From Spiractinospora alimapuensis (GTDB lineage: Bacteria > Actinomycetota > Actinomycetes > Streptosporangiales > Streptosporangiaceae), in the NCBI RefSeq assembly GCF_018437505.1, contig NZ_CP072467.1, positions 992,001 through 1,056,000 on the forward strand: a DNA stretch of 64,000 bases, written 5' to 3'. Each line of letters opens with the position of its first letter. The stretch's first letter is position 1. Made by a program: the position numbers and the translations under genes. The notes under the pieces were generated by a model. That model worked only from the letters and a program-made list of their open reading frames with translations. It had not been told where the DNA came from and searched no databases. Below are positions 10,607 to 21,064 of the stretch, in pieces.

Positions 10607-11111
10607 GTTCCAGGTCCCTTTCCCGATTTCGCGTCCCGCCGCCCAACAGGTGGTCCAGGGAGACCGGGGAACGTGGCCACGCCACGACGATCCCCGCCAT
10701 CACCAGGAACCCCAGGTCCCGCAGCAGCGGCGTGACGTAGTTCTCCTCCCCCGGCGCGACCGGGCCCCCGTCACCGAAGCATCCACAGTCGATGGAGAGC
10801 CCGCGCGCCCACGCCGACGCTATCCCCACGATGAACGCGGCGAACAGCAGGGCGCTCAGTGCGCCCACGTACCGAGTGGCGAACCCGACCACGAGCAGCA
10901 GTGCCATGGCGATCTCGAGCAGCGGCAGCGTGTGGCCGATGAACTGGTTGAGACCGTCACCGAACAGCTCGTAGGCCGCCACCGCCTGCACGGACTGCGT
11001 CGGCGTGTCGATCTTCGTCCACCCGGCGTAGCCGAGCACGCCCGCGACGCCGAGGCGGGCCACGAGTGTGACCCACGGTTGGGCTGTCACCCACCGTAGT
11101 CGATTGGTCAT
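10551..11111 (-). CDS. MauE/DoxX-like membrane protein
   Basis: Four-helix membrane protein of the MauE/DoxX type, 186 residues from the ATG at 11111. It has the motif DCGCFGDGG near residue 115, a cysteine pair typical of MauE-like proteins that work with thioredoxin-fold partners. The partner here is probably the DsbA-like protein coded next. The start MTNRL is chosen over an upstream Met because the extra residues are Pro/Gly-rich. No Shine-Dalgarno site is clear, but TACGGT ends seven bases before the ATG and could be the -10 of a leaderless transcript. The tail after about residue 150 is charged and overlaps the start of the next gene. Confidence 0.82.
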   Translation of the reverse strand: MTNRLRWVTAQPWVTLVARLGVAGVLGYAGWTKIDTPTQSVQAVAAYELFGDGLNQFIGHTLPLLEIAMALLLVVGFATRYVGALSALLFAAFIVGIASAWARGLSIDCGCFGDGGPVAPGEENYVTPLLRDLGFLVMAGIVVAWPRSPVSLDHLLGGGTRNRERDLEREQEDGERTGAGPGAAGT

Positions 11112-11221
11112 GGACGTAACCGTACCGGCCACCGGACCCCGGTGTGGACCGACCCGTGAGATTGCCGCGGGCGGCCCCACCCGGGACCCGTGGTGTTCAC
11201 CGACTGTTCGGCGTCAGGGTG

Positions 11222-12034
11222 TCAGGAGCGGGAACGCACCCCGGCGGCGAGCTCCTCGGCGAAGCGCCGCACGGCGTCCTCCGCCTCCTCGATCGTCGCG
11301 GCGTCCAGGACCCGCTGGCAGAAGCCGGCTCCCACGATCACGCCATCGGCGTAGGCGGCGACTTGCGCGGCCTGAGCTCCGGTGGAGATCCCCAGCCCCA
11401 CGCAGATCGGCAGACCGTCGGCACCGGTGACGGCACGGGTGCGGGCCACGAGGCTCTCCGCGGCTCCGCTCACCGACGCCCGCGTTCCGGTGACCCCCAT
11501 GAGTGAGGCCGCGTAGACGAATCCGCGGCAGGCGTCCGTGGTGATCTTCAGTCTCGTGTCGGTGGAGGACGGCGCCACCAGGTAGATCCGGTCGAGACCG
11601 TGGGCGTCACTGGCCCGGTGCCAGTCGCCCGCCTCCTCGGGCAGCAGGTCGGGAGTGATGATCCCCGACCCCCCCGCGCCGGCCAGGTCACGGGCGAACC
11701 GGTCCACGCCGTAGCGGTCGATGGGGTTGTAGTAGGACATGACGAGGCCCGCTGCCCCCGCCTCGGTGACCGCCTCCACCACCGGGAACACCCCCGATGG
11801 CACCGTCCCCGCGGCCAGCGCGATCTCGGCGGCGCGTTGGATGGTGGGGCCGTCCATCGTGGGGTCGGAGTAGGGCAGCCCCACCTCGACGACGTCGCAC
11901 CCGCCCTCCACCATCGCCCGCACGATGCGTGGCGAGGTCTCGGCGTCGGGGAACCCGGCCGGCATGTAGCCGACGAGCGCGGCGCGGTTCTGGGCCCGCG
12001 TCCGGGCGAGTGTCTGCTGCAGCCGCGTCGTCAT
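11222..12034 (-). CDS. trpA: Tryptophan synthase alpha chain
   Basis: Alpha subunit of tryptophan synthase, 270 residues, the usual length. It cleaves indole-3-glycerol phosphate to indole and glyceraldehyde-3-phosphate. The catalytic glutamate is in [16 protein letters not shown] near residue 50, and the catalytic aspartate region is DP(T)MDGP. The phosphate-binding loop GLGIS is near residue 213. Its ATG overlaps the trpB stop (ATGA), so the two subunits are translationally coupled. Confidence 0.97.
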   Translation of the reverse strand: MTTRLQQTLARTRAQNRAALVGYMPAGFPDAETSPRIVRAMVEGGCDVVEVGLPYSDPTMDGPTIQRAAEIALAAGTVPSGVFPVVEAVTEAGAAGLVMSYYNPIDRYGVDRFARDLAGAGGSGIITPDLLPEEAGDWHRASDAHGLDRIYLVAPSSTDTRLKITTDACRGFVYAASLMGVTGTRASVSGAAESLVARTRAVTGADGLPICVGLGISTGAQAAQVAAYADGVIVGAGFCQRVLDAATIEEAEDAVRRFAEELAAGVRSRS

Positions 12035-13257
12035 GAGTGCTCCCCCGAGTCGATCAGGCCGAAGTAGGACGCCGCGGTGTCCATGTCCTTGTCGCCACGG
12101 CCGGACAGGTTGACCAGGATGGTGGCCTCCGGTCCCAGTTCCTCACCGAGGACACGCGCGCCGGCGAGCGCGTGGGCGCTCTCGATGGCGGGGATGATCC
12201 CCTCGGTCCGGCAGAGGAGTTGGAAGGCCTCCATCGCCTCCGCGTCGGTGACGGGCCGGTACTCGGCGCGGCCCGACGCCGCGAGGTGGGCGTGTTCGGG
12301 GCCGACCGCCGGGTAGTCCAGGCCCGCGGAGATCGAGTGACTGGGCAGGGTCTGGCCGTGCTCGTCCTGGAGTACGTAGGTGCGGGCGCCGTGGAAGACG
12401 CCGGGCGTGCCCGCGGTGATGGCGGCGGCGGTCCGTCCGGTCTCGACCCCGTCGCCGCCGGCCTCGAACCCGTAGAGGCGCACCGACTCGTCGGGGATGA
12501 ACGCGGCGAAGATCGCGATGGCGTTGGAACCGCCTCCGACACAGGCCGCGACGGCGTCGGGCAGCCTGCCGGTGAGTTCGGTCACCTGGCGGCGCGCTTC
12601 CTGACCCACGACGTAGTGCAGGTCACGCACCATGGCGGGGAAGGGGTGCGGTCCCGCGACGGTCCCGAACAGGTAGTGGGTGGAGTCCACGTTGGCGACC
12701 CAGTCACGGAACGCCTCGTTGATCGCGTCCTTGAGGGTGCGGCTGCCCAGAGACACCGAGACCACCTCGGCGCCCAGCACCCGCATGCGGGCCACGTTGA
12801 GTGCCTGGCGCTGGGTGTCCTCCTCGCCCATGAAGATGGTGCAGTCCAGCCCGAGCAGGGCGCAGGCGGTGGCGGTGGCCACGCCGTGCTGTCCGGCGCC
12901 GGTCTCGGCGATGACCCGCGTCTTGCCCATCCGCTTGGTGAGCAGCGCCTGCCCCAGCACGTTGTTGATCTTGTGGGAGCCGGTGTGGTTGAGGTCCTCG
13001 CGCTTGAGGAGGACGCGCGCGCCCCCGGCGTGCTCGCCGAAGCGGCGGGCCTCCGTCACCGGTGTGGGCCGGCCGGAGTAGTTCGCCAACAGGGCGTTGA
13101 GGTCGGCGAGATAAGTGGGATCGTTCTTGGCCTTGTCCCACTCGGCGGCGACCTCGTCCAGGGCGGCGACGAGCGCCTCCGGACTGAACCGTCCGCCGAA
13201 CTGGCCGTAGTGTCCCGCCGCGTCGAGATAGGCGGGTTCTGGAACCTGGGAAGTCAT
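12031..13257 (-). CDS. trpB: Tryptophan synthase beta chain
   Basis: PLP-dependent beta subunit that joins indole and serine to give tryptophan, 408 residues. The PLP lysine lies in HTGSHKINN near residue 90 and the phosphate-binding loop is GGGSNAI near residue 235. The ATG at 13257 (MTSQVPEP) is chosen over a frame extension further upstream because a gggagag ribosome-binding site sits nine bases ahead. A short hairpin lies immediately upstream of that site. It is coupled to trpA by ATGA. Confidence 0.97.
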   Translation of the reverse strand: MTSQVPEPAYLDAAGHYGQFGGRFSPEALVAALDEVAAEWDKAKNDPTYLADLNALLANYSGRPTPVTEARRFGEHAGGARVLLKREDLNHTGSHKINNVLGQALLTKRMGKTRVIAETGAGQHGVATATACALLGLDCTIFMGEEDTQRQALNVARMRVLGAEVVSVSLGSRTLKDAINEAFRDWVANVDSTHYLFGTVAGPHPFPAMVRDLHYVVGQEARRQVTELTGRLPDAVAACVGGGSNAIAIFAAFIPDESVRLYGFEAGGDGVETGRTAAAITAGTPGVFHGARTYVLQDEHGQTLPSHSISAGLDYPAVGPEHAHLAASGRAEYRPVTDAEAMEAFQLLCRTEGIIPAIESAHALAGARVLGEELGPEATILVNLSGRGDKDMDTAASYFGLIDSGEHS

Positions 13258-13272
13258 GGGTGTTCTCTCCCG

Positions 13273-13291
13273 CCACGCCGGGTCGGCGTGG
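13273..13291 (-). promoter_or_regulatory. Hairpin abutting the trpB ribosome-binding site
   Basis: Perfect inverted repeat CCACGCC-GGGTC-GGCGTGG (7-base arms, 5-base loop) that ends two or three bases before the gggagag site of trpB in the mRNA. It could affect translation of trpB or mark a processing site. Position is seen; role is inference. Confidence 0.45.
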
Positions 13292-13391
13292 CCTACGTCG
13301 GTCGAATCGACACAGCGCGTGTGGGACACCGGCGGTTGGATCCGCGGGGTGCCTTGGTCGACGCGCGCGTGGTGGTGGACAACGCGAGCTC

Positions 13392-13418
13392 GGCGGTCCG
13401 GGCTGGGCGCGGACCGCC
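13392..13418 (-). terminator. Hairpin in the trpC-trpB gap
   Basis: Perfect inverted repeat of 9-base arms (GGCGGTCCG / CGGACCGCC) around a 9-base loop, 38 bases after the trpC stop. No U-run follows. It may be a partial terminator, attenuator or mRNA-stability element that separates trpC from trpBA expression. Confidence 0.45.
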
Positions 13419-13455
13419 TAACGCCATCGTCGGGCGTGGGTGAACGCCGGCGTGG

Positions 13456-14262
13456 TCAACGCCGGTCCCGTAGCGCCGGGTGGGCTCCCGCGGTCACGAG
13501 GTCGGCGACGGCGGAGCGCGGGTTGCCGCCCACCACGAGGCTCTCCCCCACCAGGACGGCGTCCGCGCCGGCTCCGGCGTAGGCGAGTAGGTCGTGCGGT
13601 CCCCGGACCCCGGACTCGGCGATCCGAACCCGGTCGGTGGGGATGAGCGGAGCGATGCGGGCGAAGGTGTCTCGGTCCACGCGCAGTGTCTTGAGGTCGC
13701 GCGCGTTCACGCCGATGACCCGGGCCCCCGCGGCGAGCGCACGGTCCACCTCCTCGGCGGTGTGCACCTCCACGAGTGGGGTCAGCCCCAGCGACATCGC
13801 GCGTTCCACCAGCGACACCAGGGCCGACTGCTCCAGCGCGGCCACGATCAGCAACACCGCGTCGGCTCCGTGGACCCGCGCCTCCCACAGTTGGTAGGCG
13901 CTCACGACGAAGTCCTTGCGCAGCAGCGGCGTGTCCACGGCCGCGCGCACGGCACTGAGGTCGGCGAGGCTCCCGCCGAACCGACGGGGTTCGGTCAGGA
14001 CGCTGATCAGGCTCGCGCCGCCCGCCTCGTAGTCGCGGGCCAGCGCGGTGGGATCCGCGATGGCGGCCAGCGCGCCCTTGGACGGGCTCGCCCGCTTCAC
14101 CTCGGCGACCACTCCGACTCCGGGCTGGCGCAGGGCGGCCTCCACGTCCCGTGGGGCGTCCATGCCGGCGGCCTTGGCCTTGAGTTCCTCCAGCGGGGTG
14201 GCGGCCTGCCGTTCGGCGAGGTCGATGCGCACCCCGTCGAGGATGTCCTCCAGTACGGTCAC
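13456..14262 (-). CDS. trpC: Indole-3-glycerol phosphate synthase
   Basis: Converts carboxyphenylaminodeoxyribulose phosphate to indole-3-glycerol phosphate, 268 residues. It is a TIM barrel with the family motifs [10 protein letters not shown] near residue 55, LRKDFV near residue 112, VGVNARDL and ESGV(R)G. The GTG at 14262 ([10 protein letters not shown]) is chosen because the family starts this way and gggggag lies just upstream; two earlier Met codons give a Gly/Arg-rich extension. About 200 bases separate it from trpB, which is looser than the trpB-trpA coupling. Confidence 0.96.
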   Translation of the reverse strand: MTVLEDILDGVRIDLAERQAATPLEELKAKAAGMDAPRDVEAALRQPGVGVVAEVKRASPSKGALAAIADPTALARDYEAGGASLISVLTEPRRFGGSLADLSAVRAAVDTPLLRKDFVVSAYQLWEARVHGADAVLLIVAALEQSALVSLVERAMSLGLTPLVEVHTAEEVDRALAAGARVIGVNARDLKTLRVDRDTFARIAPLIPTDRVRIAESGVRGPHDLLAYAGAGADAVLVGESLVVGGNPRSAVADLVTAGAHPALRDRR

Positions 14263-14465
14263 GTCGCGCTCCCCCGCTCGCCCCTCCACGTCGTTCATTC
14301 TGGCTGTTGGCCCCCTCGCCCTACCGCCGGACATCCGCACGGCTGTGTGCCGTCAACTCCGATCGTAGCGAGCAACAGCCGATTACCGCGCACCGGTACC
14401 ACCCGCACGTGTCCCGCTCGTAGCCGTTGGGCCGGCGTACGCGTCGCAGGTCAGGTGTCCGCTGG

Positions 14466-14945
14466 TCAGCCGAACGCCGGTGGGGCCGCGCCTCCGGGCG
14501 CCAGGAAGGTCGCGAACGGGAGGTTGCGGATGAGCCAGAATCCCAGGATGGCGATGAGCAGGATCCAGGTCGCCGTGACCGTGGGCACCGGCGGCGGGCC
14601 GGTGGGGGGCCGAACGCTGCGGTAGAACCACTTCATCCACGCCCACAGCAGGAAGGGAAGGAGCCCAAGGAGCAGGACGTTCATCTGTACCGCGCCCATG
14701 AGGTCCAGGTGACTGAGCGCGGCGACCGCACGCATGGTGCCGCAGCCCGGGCAGTACGTCCCGGTGATCATCAGCCAGGGACAGGTGGGATAGTTGCCCG
14801 GCTCGTTGGGGTCCAGGAAGTGGACCATCGTCATGGCGGCGATTCCCGCCCCCGCGGTGAGCAGGGGCCACACCACCGCCGGAACACTCGAGGTGACGCG
14901 GTTGACGACGGACACGGTGCGCTGCGCGAGCGACGAACTACTCAT
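14466..14945 (-). CDS. DUF2752 membrane protein
   Basis: Membrane protein of the DUF2752 family, 159 residues and about four hydrophobic segments. The family hallmark is a CPGCG motif (TYCPGCGTMRAV near residue 65), preceded by a second cysteine in YPTCPW. Function is unknown. The start has a ggaggag ribosome-binding site directly upstream. It lies between trpC and two CD225 genes on the same strand, within a run of five small membrane proteins. Confidence 0.88.
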   Translation of the reverse strand: MSSSSLAQRTVSVVNRVTSSVPAVVWPLLTAGAGIAAMTMVHFLDPNEPGNYPTCPWLMITGTYCPGCGTMRAVAALSHLDLMGAVQMNVLLLGLLPFLLWAWMKWFYRSVRPPTGPPPVPTVTATWILLIAILGFWLIRNLPFATFLAPGGAAPPAFG

Positions 14946-15141
14946 GGCTCCTCCGTCCGTGTCCGTCCACGCTCGGCCGGTTCGGACCGAACTGTCTCAA
15001 GGGTAGGTCCCGGGGTCGCCCCCAGCCGTCGGCGCCGGTTCGGGACCCCGACGCGGGCGGGGGCGATTCGAGGGACCGACGGGGACCACGTCGGTGACGA
15101 GGAGGGTCCCGCCCGAGCTCCGCACACGTACGCGCGGCGGT

Positions 15142-15495
15142 CTAGTACGTGCTGTAGGCCATGAAGGCGAACCCGAAGTACAGGACGAAGATCCCGATGT
15201 ACACGATCCAGAACAGCACCATCACGATGAAGCAGATGAGACTGATGATCCCGAGGATCCGCGCGGTGTCGGACGCCGACTGGGCTCCGGCGTAGTCGCC
15301 CATCTGCCACTTGCTGTTGACCTGGAGCGAGAACACGAGCCCGATGACGCCCAGAATGGTGCACCCGAAGATCCCCAACACGTTCATCCACGTGTAGGTC
15401 TTCGGGGGTTCTCCCGGGGGTGGCCGCATTCCGGGGTGGCCGCCCGTAACGCCGCCAGGCGGCCCGTAGCCGCCGGGCGGCGGTCCGTAACTCAT
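15142..15495 (-). CDS. CD225/dispanin-type membrane protein
   Basis: Small membrane protein, 117 residues. A Pro/Gly/Tyr-rich N-terminal tail (MSYGPPPGGYGPPGG) is followed by two membrane segments with the CD225 pattern between them (NSKWQMGDYAGAQSAS). The eukaryotic relatives are interferon-induced transmembrane proteins; the bacterial role is unknown. It is a tandem paralogue of the protein at 15556-15921, sharing the same first residues and the SKWQMGDYAGAQ loop. The 60-base gap suggests co-transcription. Confidence 0.87.
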   Translation of the reverse strand: MSYGPPPGGYGPPGGVTGGHPGMRPPPGEPPKTYTWMNVLGIFGCTILGVIGLVFSLQVNSKWQMGDYAGAQSASDTARILGIISLICFIVMVLFWIVYIGIFVLYFGFAFMAYSTY

Positions 15496-15555
15496 TCGAG
15501 GTCTCCCTCGATCGCGACCCGGGAGCGGTCGATCGCCGCGTCCCTGGCCCGGCGA

Positions 15556-15921
15556 TCAGTAGTAGTAGGTGCTCGTCGAAGCGGCGACGACCAGGATGTA
15601 CCAGAGGACCCACGCGATGCCTCCCACGACACCACCGATGATCCCGATGAGACCGAAGATCTTGGCCTTGTTCGCGGAGTCCTGCGCCCCGGCGTAGTCA
15701 CCCATCTGCCACTTGCTGCTGACCTGCAGCGAGAAGATCAGGCTGATGATCCCGAACAGGGTGCAGCAGAACAGCGAGACGATCGCGGCCCACATCCAGT
15801 TGTCGGGCTGGGGACCGGCGGGTCCACCCATACCAGGACCGGGCGGCGGCGGGGCGCCGTATCCACCGGACGGGGGACCATAACCACCGGGAGGAGGTCC
15901 GGGAGGGGGGCCGTAGCTCAT
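15556..15921 (-). CDS. CD225/dispanin-type membrane protein
   Basis: Tandem paralogue of the preceding gene, 121 residues. The Gly/Pro/Tyr-rich tail, two membrane segments and the SSKWQMGDYAGAQDSANKAK loop are all present. The second membrane segment ends in an unusual STSTYYY. About 215 bases without a gene lie upstream and hold an imperfect palindrome around GATATC (16024-16039) that might be an operator. Function unknown. Confidence 0.87.
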   Translation of the reverse strand: MSYGPPPGPPPGGYGPPSGGYGAPPPPGPGMGGPAGPQPDNWMWAAIVSLFCCTLFGIISLIFSLQVSSKWQMGDYAGAQDSANKAKIFGLIGIIGGVVGGIAWVLWYILVVAASTSTYYY

Positions 15922-16135
15922 GAGCGTGTCTTTCCGTGTACCTGAAACGTCTGATTGGGCTCACGGTCAGCGCGGCTGACGACACCAACGGGGTTCAGGG
16001 TTGTGTCCGCAGGTTGTGGGCGTGAGCGAAGATATCATCGCAGAACTTCGGGCGTGCTCCGACCTCGCCCGTGTGATGATGCTCGGGAGCGGAGACCGAG
16101 TGTAGCCCCCCGTGGTGACACCGACCAGAGGCGCG

Positions 16136-16423
16136 TCACACATTGGCCTCTTGTGGCCGGGAGTCCCCGATCCGTTCGACGTCGGGGGCGCCCGGCGCCA
16201 CGGGTGCGACCCGCGGCGCGGTCCGCCCGAGCCCGGCCTTCTTCATCACACCGGCGACCACGGCGCACACCGTGCTCACGGCCAGGGTGATCGCGGACCA
16301 CAGGATCACCCCGCCACCGAGGATGATCATCGTCCCACCGATGCTCCATACCACAAGCCAGGAGATGGTCAGGAACCAGGCGGCGGGGGTGTTTCCGTGA
16401 TCGTCGTGGTGTTCGTCGGCCAT
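16136..16423 (-). CDS. HGxxPAAW-family membrane protein
   Basis: Small protein of 95 residues with the motif HGNTPAAW near residue 9, which defines a small actinobacterial family often found beside trp genes. Two membrane segments follow, then a basic Pro-rich tail. It lies 16 bases downstream of the tryptophan-associated membrane protein gene and is probably co-transcribed with it. Function unknown. Confidence 0.87.
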   Translation of the reverse strand: MADEHHDDHGNTPAAWFLTISWLVVWSIGGTMIILGGGVILWSAITLAVSTVCAVVAGVMKKAGLGRTAPRVAPVAPGAPDVERIGDSRPQEANV

Positions 16424-16438
16424 GAACGCTCCAACTTC

Positions 16439-17038
16439 TCAGTCTCTGGACGGCTCGCCGGCGGCGGCCTCGCGAACGTCGGGTGCGGTGGTGGGATCGT
16501 GTCCGTGAGACAGGGCGTCCCACATCGCGGCGGGATCGTCCCCGGGATCGGGGGCGCGCGCGGCGCCACCGGGTGCATCGTACCTGGCTCCCAGGGACGG
16601 CCACCGTGCCCCCTGGGCGATCGTGACCAGTCCCACGACCAGCAGCAGCGCCGCCGCGGCCATGGCGGCCACCGACCACTCGGGGGTGAGGGCGACTGTG
16701 GCGTCGGCCATACCCTCACGGGCGGTCAGGGTCTCGACTCGTTCGGGGCGGGTCCCCGCCCACACGTCGTACAGGGCGACCAGCGCGAGCAGCGCGACCA
16801 GTGCCCCGACGAGACGTCGGGTCCAGCCCCGCGTGGCTATGACGCCGGCCACGGCCGCGAGGCCGACCGGGCCCAGCGCACTGGCGAGGGGGCTCAGCGT
16901 GGCACCGTCCAGGGTCAGTTCGGCCGCCGCGGACTCGGCTCCGGCCACCGCCCACGGGCGTCCCATGACGGCGAGGAGGCCACCGGCGGCGGCGAGCTGG
17001 ACGAGGATGACGAGAGTGAAGACGCGGCGGGGAGTCAC
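16439..17038 (-). CDS. Tryptophan-associated membrane protein (TIGR02234 type)
   Basis: Membrane protein of 199 residues with about four hydrophobic segments and the family feature of a Trp near the end of the first outer loop (GRPWAV). Members are found in actinobacterial trp clusters, usually next to trpE; their role is not established. Translation begins at GTG overlapping the hisI stop (GTGA). Here trpE is missing from between hisI and this gene. Confidence 0.85.
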   Translation of the reverse strand: MTPRRVFTLVILVQLAAAGGLLAVMGRPWAVAGAESAAAELTLDGATLSPLASALGPVGLAAVAGVIATRGWTRRLVGALVALLALVALYDVWAGTRPERVETLTAREGMADATVALTPEWSVAAMAAAALLLVVGLVTIAQGARWPSLGARYDAPGGAARAPDPGDDPAAMWDALSHGHDPTTAPDVREAAAGEPSRD

Positions 17039-17412
17039 GACGTCGCCGTCTCCTCCGCCAGGAGTTCCCGACCGTCGAAGCAGGTGCGGGTCCCGGTGTG
17101 GCAGGCGGGCCCCGTCTGGTCGACACTGACCAGGAGCGTGTCCCCGTCACAGTCGAGGGCGACCCGCACGACGCGCTGGGTGTGTCCCGACGTCGCCCCC
17201 TTCTCCCAGTACTCGTCGCGACTGCGCGAGTAGTAGGTGGCCCTGCGGGTGCTGAGGGTGCGGCGCAACGCCTCGTCGTCCATCCACGCCAGCATGAGGA
17301 CCTCGCCGGTGTCGTACTGCTGCGCGATCGCCGGGACGAGTCCGTCCTCGGTCCGTTTCAACCGTTGCGCGATCGCCGGATCGAGGGCCGGCTCCGGTGA
17401 CGTTGCGCTCAT
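17035..17412 (-). CDS. hisI: Phosphoribosyl-AMP cyclohydrolase
   Basis: Third step of histidine synthesis, 125 residues, single-domain form without the HisE part. Metal-binding residues are visible in the DCDGDT and GPACHTG motifs, and the MLAWM(D)DEAL and YSRSR...WxKG signatures are present. It is coupled to the downstream membrane-protein gene by GTGA. Unlike the common order, hisF is not next to it: about 7.4 kb of other genes lie between. Confidence 0.96.
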   Translation of the reverse strand: MSATSPEPALDPAIAQRLKRTEDGLVPAIAQQYDTGEVLMLAWMDDEALRRTLSTRRATYYSRSRDEYWEKGATSGHTQRVVRVALDCDGDTLLVSVDQTGPACHTGTRTCFDGRELLAEETATS

Positions 17413-17548
17413 GCCTCCAGCGTATGGGGGGGTTGGCGTCTCCTGTCCCCGGGGGTGGGTTGGCGGTCGCCCGCCCGTACGCGCGGTCCTGGCCGGGTAC
17501 CTCTCCGGAAACCGCGCGCACGGGTGCGGGCGGACATGGATGGGGTCC

Positions 17549-18751
<1,203 letters not shown>

Positions 18752-19228
18752 ATGGCCATCGACGCGTTGGACTCACGGTTGATCGCGCTGCTCACGACCC
18801 ATCCCCGGATGGGCGTCCTCGAGTGTTCCCGACGTCTGGGGATGGCTCGGGGAACGGTCCAGGCACGGATGGACCGGCTGTCGGAGCGCGGGGTCGTGCG
18901 TGGCTACGGGCCGGACGTTGATCCCGGCGCGCTGGGGTACGGCGTGACGGCGTTCGTCACGCTCCAGATCAGTCAGGCGGGCGGACACGGCCCCGTCGCC
19001 CACCGCCTCGCCGACATCCCCGAGGTCCTGGAGGTCCACACGATAACGGGGGTCGGCGACATGTTGTGTCGGGTGGTGGCACGCACCAACGCCGACCTCC
19101 AGCGCGTGATCGACATGATCGTCGACGCGGCGGGGGTCGTCCGGGCCGAGTCGGTGATCTCACTGGACACCCCGGTCGCGTACCGGACGCTGCCGCTGGT
19201 GCGGGCGCAGGCGTGGGAACGTTCGTAG
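18752..19228 (+). CDS. Lrp/AsnC family transcriptional regulator
   Basis: DNA-binding regulator of 158 residues: an N-terminal winged helix (LDSRLIALL...GMARGTVQARMDRL) and a C-terminal RAM ligand-binding domain (GVGDMLCRVVARTNADL). The ATG at 18752 is chosen over a TTG three codons earlier because ggaagga is at the right distance from the ATG only. It is divergent from hppD and probably controls it and itself, perhaps sensing an aromatic amino acid; the ligand is not known from the sequence. Confidence 0.92.
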   Translation: MAIDALDSRLIALLTTHPRMGVLECSRRLGMARGTVQARMDRLSERGVVRGYGPDVDPGALGYGVTAFVTLQISQAGGHGPVAHRLADIPEVLEVHTITGVGDMLCRVVARTNADLQRVIDMIVDAAGVVRAESVISLDTPVAYRTLPLVRAQAWERS

Positions 19229-19234
19229 TTCCGG

Positions 19235-21064
19235 TCAGCTCGTTCCGCGCACCCAGGAGGCGTGCAGTGTGGAGTAGATGCCCGGGCGAGTGACGAGGTC
19301 GGTGTGGTGGCCACGTTGGACGACCTCGCCGTCGTCGAAGACGAGGACCTCGTCGGCCCCCTCGGCCGTCGAGAGACGGTGGGCGATGGTGACGGAGGTC
19401 CGGCCACGGGTGAGACGTTCCAGGGCGTGTTGCAGGCGGGTCTCGGTCGCGGGGTCGACCGCGGAGGTCGCCTCGTCGAGGACGAGCAGGTCGGGGTCGG
19501 CCACGTGCGCGCGCACCAGGGCGACGAGCTGACGCTCTCCGGCGGAGAGGGACTCCCCGCGTTGGCCCACGGGTGTGTGGAGTCCGTGCGGAAGCCCGTC
19601 CAGCCACTCCCCCAGGCCCAGTTCCCGCACGGCGTCCTCCAGGGCCGCGTCGTCGGCGTCGGGACGCGCGAAGCGGATGTTGTTGGCCAGCGAGCTGTCG
19701 AACAGGAATCCCTCCTGGGGGACCATGACGACGCGTTGGCGCAACGAGGAGAAGGGGACCCGGCGCAGGTCAACACCGTCGAGGCGCACGCTGCCGCCGT
19801 CGGGGTCCATGAGGCGGGTCAGGAGCTTCACGAAGGTGGTCTTGCCCGACCCGGTCTCACCGACGACGGCGACGCGGGTCCCGGGGTGGATCTCCTCGTT
19901 GACGTCGCGCAGGACGACCGGGCCCCCGGGGTAGGCGTAGGTGACGTCGTCGAAGGTTACCGACACGGGCCCGCGGGGCAGCGGTGTTCCGGCCTCGCCG
20001 GGGTCGGCGACGTCGGGTTCGGTGTCCAGGACGCCCAGGACCCGCCGCCATCCGGCGATGGCGTCCTGCGCCTGGTTGAAGAGTTCGGTCGCCATCATCA
20101 TCGGCCCGACGAACAGGGTGATGAGGAAGACGAACGCGACGAGCTGGCCGGGGGTGAGCCCGCCGCGCAGACCGATGAGCAGGCCGACGACCACGACCGC
20201 GACGTAGACGACGGCGGTCACGAGTTCGGCGACGGGTGAGATCGCCATCGACAGCCGTTGGGCCTTGACCTGCGCCCGCCGGGTGGCGACGACGGTGGTG
20301 TCGATGCGTTCGGCGCTGCGCTCCTCGGTGCCGTGGGCGCGGATGACCGCGGCCCCCACGACGGTCTCGCTGATGGCGCCGAGCATCTCGCCGGTGCGTT
20401 CCCGGACCGAGAGGTAGGCACGGGAGAGGAGTCGCTGTAGCCACCGCACGCCCAGCATCATCGGCACGAAGCACGACCACACGACGAGGGTGAGCTCCCA
20501 GGAGTAGTACGCCATGAGCGCGGTCGCGGCCACGAGCTGTCCGGAGGCGACGATGAGCATCGTGCCGCCCCACTGCATGAAGTTGCTGATCTGGTCGACG
20601 TCAGCGGTCACCCGGGAGACGAGCGCGCCCTTGCGTTCGCTGTTCTGGGTGAGCACGGACAGGTCGTGGACGTGGCGGAAGGCCTTGCGGCGCAGGGTGG
20701 CCAGACCCGACTCCACCGCGCGGAAGAGGCGGTAGTTCATCACGAACGAACAGAAGCCGGTGACCACGACGAGCGCGGCGCAGACCCCGACGGCCACGGC
20801 GACGAACCCGACCCCGTCACCACCCACGATCCCCTCGTCGATGACGAGTTGGACGGCCGCGGGGACGATCACCTTGCCGGCGGTGGCCACCAGCCCGACG
20901 AGGATCGTGATCCACAGTCCTCGGGCGAACTCCGGCGAGAGGGCGAACCCGCGCCGGATGGTGCGCCACGCGCCGTCGGTGGACCGGCTCAGGCCCGGCT
21001 TCGCGGCGGTGTCCTGCTCCGGTGTGCGCGCACCGCGCTCCGGGATGACCGTGGACGTGCTCAC
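19235..21064 (-). CDS. ABC exporter half-transporter with canonical ATP site
   Basis: Fused membrane and ATPase domains, 609 residues. Six membrane helices in the first 320 residues are followed by an ATPase domain with Walker A GETGSGKTT, signature LSAGE, Walker B with catalytic glutamate (LLVLDEATSAVD) and H-loop histidine (TIAHRLS). Translation starts at GTG overlapping the stop of the partner gene (GTGA); a longer open frame reaching 22144 is only a shadow. With the partner it would form a heterodimeric exporter. The substrate is unknown. It converges with the Lrp gene, six bases apart. Confidence 0.94.
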   Translation of the reverse strand: MSTSTVIPERGARTPEQDTAAKPGLSRSTDGAWRTIRRGFALSPEFARGLWITILVGLVATAGKVIVPAAVQLVIDEGIVGGDGVGFVAVAVGVCAALVVVTGFCSFVMNYRLFRAVESGLATLRRKAFRHVHDLSVLTQNSERKGALVSRVTADVDQISNFMQWGGTMLIVASGQLVAATALMAYYSWELTLVVWSCFVPMMLGVRWLQRLLSRAYLSVRERTGEMLGAISETVVGAAVIRAHGTEERSAERIDTTVVATRRAQVKAQRLSMAISPVAELVTAVVYVAVVVVGLLIGLRGGLTPGQLVAFVFLITLFVGPMMMATELFNQAQDAIAGWRRVLGVLDTEPDVADPGEAGTPLPRGPVSVTFDDVTYAYPGGPVVLRDVNEEIHPGTRVAVVGETGSGKTTFVKLLTRLMDPDGGSVRLDGVDLRRVPFSSLRQRVVMVPQEGFLFDSSLANNIRFARPDADDAALEDAVRELGLGEWLDGLPHGLHTPVGQRGESLSAGERQLVALVRAHVADPDLLVLDEATSAVDPATETRLQHALERLTRGRTSVTIAHRLSTAEGADEVLVFDDGEVVQRGHHTDLVTRPGIYSTLHASWVRGTS

